From Alphaproteobacteria bacterium (GTDB lineage Bacteria; Pseudomonadota; Alphaproteobacteria; JAJFFI01), in NCBI GenBank assembly GCA_021776755.1, contig JAJFFI010000313.1:1-7755 (forward strand): a stretch of 7,755 nt of DNA, in the 5' to 3' direction. The position numbers were made by a program, and so were the translations under genes. Under the pieces are notes generated by a model that did not search any database, had not been told where the DNA came from, and saw nothing but the letters and a program-made list of their open reading frames with translations. This document shows positions 4,979 through 7,755 of the stretch, piece after piece (within the stretch, counting starts at the first letter, position 1; each line of letters opens with the position of its first letter).

Positions 4979-6409
4979 ATGTCGTTCACGGTTGCCATTC
5001 TGGGGCGTCCCAACGTCGGCAAATCAACGCTGTTCAACCGTCTGACGGGAAAGCGTTTTGCGATTGTCGACGACACGCCGGGCGTGACCCGGGACCGGCG
5101 CGAGGCCGATGGCGCGATCGCCGATATGCGCTTCCGGCTGATCGACACGGCGGGCCTCGAGGACGCTGAAGAAGGCTCACTTCAGGCGCGCATGCGGGCA
5201 CAGACCGAGCGCGCGATGGCCGAAGCCGACGTCTCGCTGCTGGTGATCGATGCCCGTGCCGGTATTACGCCCGTCGACGAGCATTTTGCCGACTGGCTCC
5301 GCCGCAGCGGCCGTCCCGTGCTTCTGGTGGCCAACAAATGCGAGAGCCGCACCGGGATGTCGGGGGCCTACGACGCCTACCGCCTCGGCCTCGGCGATCC
5401 GATCCCGGTCTCGGCCGAACACGGCGAGGGCATGGGCGAGCTCTACGAAGCGCTGCTGCCCTACGAGAAAGCGACGCCGGACGATAGCGAGGCGCCTGAC
5501 CCTAAAGAACCGGAAAACCCGGAGCCGGCCGTCGATCTCGATGACGATATCGAAGTCGAGGATGGCGATCTTCTGGAAGACGACGAGCCTGCGGGCCCGC
5601 TCCGGATCGCCATCGTCGGGCGTCCCAACGTCGGGAAATCGACACTCGCCAACGCGCTGCTTGGCGAGGACCGGCTGCTGACCGGGCCGGAAGCCGGCAT
5701 CACCCGCGACGCCATCGCCGTCGACTGGACCTTCGCCGAGCGCGAGATCCGGCTGGTCGATACCGCGGGCCTGCGCAAGCGCGCCCGCGTTACCGACAAG
5801 CTCGAGAAGATGTCGACCGAGGATACCGCACGCGCGATCAGGCTGGCGCAGATCGTGATCGTCGTGATTGACGCCCGCGAAGGCTTTGAACGCCAAGACC
5901 TTCACGTCGCACGCGATGTGGTCGACGAGGGCCGGGCGCTGGTCATTGCCGCCAACAAATGGGACCTGATCGAGGGCCGCGACCGCGCCGAGGCGATGAA
6001 GGCGATCCAGGGCCGGCTGCAGATCTCGCTGCCGCAGGCGCGCGGGGTACCGGTGGTGTCGATCTCAGCACTCGAGGAATCAAACCTCGACCGGTTGATG
6101 CGGGCAGTGTTCGGCATCGAGACGATCTGGAACACGCGCGTCGGCACAGCAAGGCTCAACGGCTGGCTTGCCGAGATGGTCGACCGCCACCCACCGCCGC
6201 TGGCGCAGGGCAGGCGCATCAAATTGCGCTATATTACGCAGGTGAAAAGCCGCCCGCCGACCTTCGCGATCTGGGTCAGCCGGCCGAAGGACCTGCCGGC
6301 GGCCTATCAGAGCTATCTCGTCCATGGCCTTCGCAAGGCATTTGGCATGGAAGGCGTGCCGATCCGGCTCTCGATGCGGAAGGGCAAGAACCCCTATGCT
6401 GACGGCTGA
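4979..6409 (+). CDS. der: Ribosome-assembly GTPase Der (EngA)
   Basis: Der is an essential double-domain GTPase needed for 50S ribosomal subunit maturation. The 476-residue protein shows both G domains in order. Domain one: P-loop GRPNVGKS (9-16), PGVTRD (34-39), DTAG (56-59), NKCE (119-122). Domain two: GRPNVGKS (214-221), AGITRD (239-244), DTAG (261-264), NKWD (326-329), SAL (363-365). A KH-like C-terminal domain (about 382-473) includes RIKLRYITQVKSRPPTFAIW and ends GKNPYADG. A strongly acidic linker (about 165-206) joins the G domains and is longer than I expect for enteric Der. The G4 motif of domain one has Glu in place of Asp, which I recall as usual in Alphaproteobacteria. The ATG at 4979 starts at the conserved MSFTVAILGRPN; its ribosome site is weak (TGGAA, spacer eight). 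The gap to bamB is 37 bases, so the two are co-transcribed. An upstream frame start at 4859 overlaps bamB and encodes no Der sequence. Confidence 0.97.
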   Translation: MSFTVAILGRPNVGKSTLFNRLTGKRFAIVDDTPGVTRDRREADGAIADMRFRLIDTAGLEDAEEGSLQARMRAQTERAMAEADVSLLVIDARAGITPVDEHFADWLRRSGRPVLLVANKCESRTGMSGAYDAYRLGLGDPIPVSAEHGEGMGELYEALLPYEKATPDDSEAPDPKEPENPEPAVDLDDDIEVEDGDLLEDDEPAGPLRIAIVGRPNVGKSTLANALLGEDRLLTGPEAGITRDAIAVDWTFAEREIRLVDTAGLRKRARVTDKLEKMSTEDTARAIRLAQIVIVVIDAREGFERQDLHVARDVVDEGRALVIAANKWDLIEGRDRAEAMKAIQGRLQISLPQARGVPVVSISALEESNLDRLMRAVFGIETIWNTRVGTARLNGWLAEMVDRHPPPLAQGRRIKLRYITQVKSRPPTFAIWVSRPKDLPAAYQSYLVHGLRKAFGMEGVPIRLSMRKGKNPYADG

Positions 6410-6454
6410 ACGATCCAGGATCGCCGGGCCCGCTGGAGGTAAGGAGACACCACT

Positions 6455-7234
6455 GTGAAAGAGATATTTCTGCAATACGGCCTGCCGCCAGTGGTGTTCG
6501 TCTGGCCGATCCTGATCGGCCTGCTGCTCTGGGCTTCGCAGTTCCTGCGCCGGTTCTTCATCGGCACCGGCATCATCGGACTGGTGCTCTCGACGATGAA
6601 GGTCATCGGGATGCTGCTGTTCAGTCCGTTCGCGGCAACCGTGCAGGGCTGGACGCCAGGGACATCAGCCAGCACGTCCGCGGCGGGGCCTGCCGCGATC
6701 GTGGTGGCCACCGGAGGCGCCTATCGTGACAGCCGCGGCGAGTGGTGGGGGTCGAGCGACACTACGCTCAGGGTTGCTAAAGGTGTCGAATTGCACCGCA
6801 CGACGGCGCTCCCGCTCATCATCGCCGGCGGCACACCCTACAAGGACGGCAAGCCCGAAGCCGAGGTGGCGGCCAAACAGTTCAATCTCCTGATCGAGGA
6901 GAAAGGCGCGGTCCGCCTCGACACCAAGGCCGATGACAGCTACGAGACCGCCAAGCGCGTCGCCGCAATGCTGGGGAGCGACGCCGCCCGGGGCGTGGTG
7001 CTTGTCTCCGACGCCCTCCACCTGCCGCGGCTTTCGGCGGCATTCCGGGCGGCCGGCGTGAAGGTTGTCGGCGGCGCGGCCGTCCGCGGCCCGGGCAAGA
7101 TGAAGCTCGGCGACCTGATCCCGTCGATGGACGGCATCCGGTTCAACCGCGCGGTGGCCCGCGAACTGGTCGCGACCGGGTATTATCTCTACCAAGGCCA
7201 GTTCCGCTGGAAGCATTTGTTTGGCAATAACTAG
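6455..7234 (+). CDS. Membrane-anchored DUF218 (YdcF/ElyC/SanA-type) protein
   Basis: 259 residues with two N-terminal hydrophobic helices (about 10-30 and 36-58), then a DUF218 domain (about 80-250). Domain landmarks are AIVVATGGAYRD (81-92), LPLIIAGGTPY (119-129), the acidic-turn motif DDSYETAKRVAAML (160-173), VVLVSDALHLPRLSAAF (181-197) and a terminal ELVATGYYLYQGQF. These correspond to the family's LGGG, SGG, T..NA and VTS..HM.R blocks, with substitutions. E. coli ElyC is implicated in envelope or lipid-carrier maintenance; the catalytic activity of the family is unsettled and no substrate is asserted here. The start is GTG at 6455, backed by AAGGAG with an 8-base spacer, one of the clearest ribosome sites in the window. 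It begins 45 bases after der and precedes a strong terminator, so it is the last gene of the operon. Confidence 0.88.
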   Translation: MKEIFLQYGLPPVVFVWPILIGLLLWASQFLRRFFIGTGIIGLVLSTMKVIGMLLFSPFAATVQGWTPGTSASTSAAGPAAIVVATGGAYRDSRGEWWGSSDTTLRVAKGVELHRTTALPLIIAGGTPYKDGKPEAEVAAKQFNLLIEEKGAVRLDTKADDSYETAKRVAAMLGSDAARGVVLVSDALHLPRLSAAFRAAGVKVVGGAAVRGPGKMKLGDLIPSMDGIRFNRAVARELVATGYYLYQGQFRWKHLFGNN

Positions 7235-7284
7235 ATTACAAATCAGATAGTTGATCGACGTTCAATTTAGACGGGCGTGGAATC

Positions 7285-7307
7285 GGGTAGGCGCTGCCCT
7301 TGTTTTT
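7285..7307 (+). terminator. Rho-independent terminator closing the bamB-der operon
   Basis: GGGTAG (7285-7290) pairs with CTGCCC (7294-7299), six pairs with one U-G wobble, around the 3-base loop GCG. It is followed immediately by TTGTTTTT (7300-7307). It lies 51 bases after the DUF218 stop and points in the operon's direction. An outer pairing, AATCGGG (7281-7287) with CCCGATT (7308-7314), could compete with it. Confidence 0.8.
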
Positions 7308-7351
7308 CCCGATTTGTTCTCTAAGTAACACACCTCCATCAATCCGAGACT

Positions 7352-7369
7352 GCGGCCGGGACGGGCCGC
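7352..7369 (+). other. Hairpin just upstream of the rtcB start
   Basis: GCGGCC (7352-7357) and GGCCGC (7364-7369) form a perfect 6-bp GC stem with a 6-base loop, ending seven bases before the rtcB ATG. No clear Shine-Dalgarno sequence is visible; the only purine-rich bases (GGGACG) are inside the loop. The hairpin could therefore restrain or position initiation. In 7308-7351 I see no reliable promoter. Confidence 0.5.
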
Positions 7370-7376
7370 CCAGACC

Positions 7377-7755
7377 ATGACCGACAAGACCGCAGCAACC
7401 GAAGCCGCATGGAACCTGATCGAGGGCGGGGCCGCTCCGATCAAGGCCTGGACCCGTGGCGTGCCCATCGAGCCCGAGGCCGAACAGCAGCTTCGCAACA
7501 TCGCGAGCCTGCCGTTCATCCACAGCCACGTGGCGGCGATGCCCGACGTGCACCTCGGACGGGGTGCTACGGTCGGCAGCGTGATCGCCACCAAAGGCGC
7601 GATTGTGCCGGCGGCGGTGGGCGTCGATATCGGGTGCGGCATGTGTGCGGTTCGGACGTCGCTCACCTCGCATGATCTGCCCCAGTCGCTGGCACCCCTG
7701 CGGGAGGCCATCGAACGGGCCGTGCCGCTGGGCCCTGCTGTGAATCTGGACGTTG
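7377..7755 (+). CDS. rtcB: RNA-splicing ligase RtcB, N-terminal part (3' end outside window)
   Basis: RtcB is a GTP- and Mn-dependent RNA ligase that joins 2',3'-cyclic phosphate or 3'-phosphate ends to 5'-OH ends; in bacteria it repairs cleaved tRNA or rRNA. The first 126 codons follow the E. coli protein closely from residue 19: APIKAWTRGVPIEPEAEQQL, then MPDVHLGRGATVGSV (55-69), IPTKGAIIPAAVG-like sequence (70-82), and the metal-site GVDIGCGM (82-89) with Cys87, and further on LPQSLAPLREAIERAVPLGP. Met-Pro-Asp-Val-His and Cys87 are expected Mn ligands. The catalytic His that carries GMP lies in the missing C-terminal two-thirds, so activity cannot be judged. This is the short type of about 400 residues. 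The ATG at 7377 begins MTDKTAATEA, a few residues longer than the E. coli start, with no convincing ribosome site. It follows the operon terminator, so it needs its own promoter. Confidence 0.93.
   Translation, partial: MTDKTAATEAAWNLIEGGAAPIKAWTRGVPIEPEAEQQLRNIASLPFIHSHVAAMPDVHLGRGATVGSVIATKGAIVPAAVGVDIGCGMCAVRTSLTSHDLPQSLAPLREAIERAVPLGPAVNLDV

Noticed and set aside
3916..5148. 410-codon antisense frame across bamB and the der start
   Set aside because: It is a high-GC shadow: Asp/Arg/His-rich composition, no motif, and it lies opposite two firmly identified genes.
7300..7327. TTGTTT / TAAGTA pair as an rtcB promoter
   Set aside because: The supposed -35 is the T-tract of the operon terminator, spacing is 16 and the -10 match is poor.
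1..7755. tRNA, rRNA, CRISPR array, insertion sequence or prophage genes
   Set aside because: No spaced direct-repeat array, transposase-like protein, tRNA-like cloverleaf or rRNA-like sequence was seen on either strand.

Overview
The window reads as ordinary, gene-dense chromosome of an alphaproteobacterium. The evidence is a high GC content with strong GC3 in the genes, a DUF2794 protein (a family I know only from Alphaproteobacteria), the alphaproteobacterial form of the YfgM-like / BamB / Der cluster, and a Der with NKxE in place of NKxD in its first GTPase domain. A 17-bp site upstream of the catalase resembles an Irr (iron control element) box and hints at the Rhizobiales/Rhodobacterales side of the class, but genus and order cannot be fixed from this sequence.

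Layout. Positions 1-893 (minus) hold the first 297 codons of a monofunctional haem catalase that runs off the left edge. Its AT-rich upstream region (894-1050) has an Irr-box-like palindrome and a pair of GATAA/CGAT direct repeats. A 91-residue zinc-ribbon protein follows at 1168-1443 (minus). Positions 1444-2095 are mostly non-coding: a dispersed-repeat-type hairpin (1571-1613), a probable 47-residue single-helix membrane protein (1647-1790, plus), and a locally AT-rich stretch (about 40% GC, 1891-2040) carrying two tandem pairs of the 10-mer AAATGNTRAC. A DUF2794 gene (2096-2434, minus) faces away from the main operon across a GC-rich 358-bp gap that holds a 12-bp tandem repeat, a perfect 9-bp hairpin and, at its right end, a good sigma-70-type promoter (2708-2736).

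The main transcription unit runs plus-strand from that promoter: a YfgM-like membrane-anchored TPR protein (TTG start), the outer-membrane assembly lipoprotein BamB, the ribosome-assembly GTPase Der, and a membrane-anchored DUF218 (YdcF/ElyC/SanA-type) protein with a GTG start. A Rho-independent terminator at 7285-7307 closes it. The right edge (7377-7755) is the 5' part of an E. coli-type RtcB RNA ligase.

Function. The operon joins protein export (YfgM-like), outer-membrane beta-barrel assembly (BamB), ribosome biogenesis (Der) and a probable envelope-maintenance protein (DUF218), which suggests coupling of envelope building to translation capacity. The catalase and RtcB at the two edges are independent stress and RNA-repair genes. 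I found no mobile element, CRISPR array, tRNA or rRNA, and no clear candidate for a wholly new system. The most open questions are the AAATGNTRAC repeat pairs, the small membrane protein, and the catalase regulatory region.
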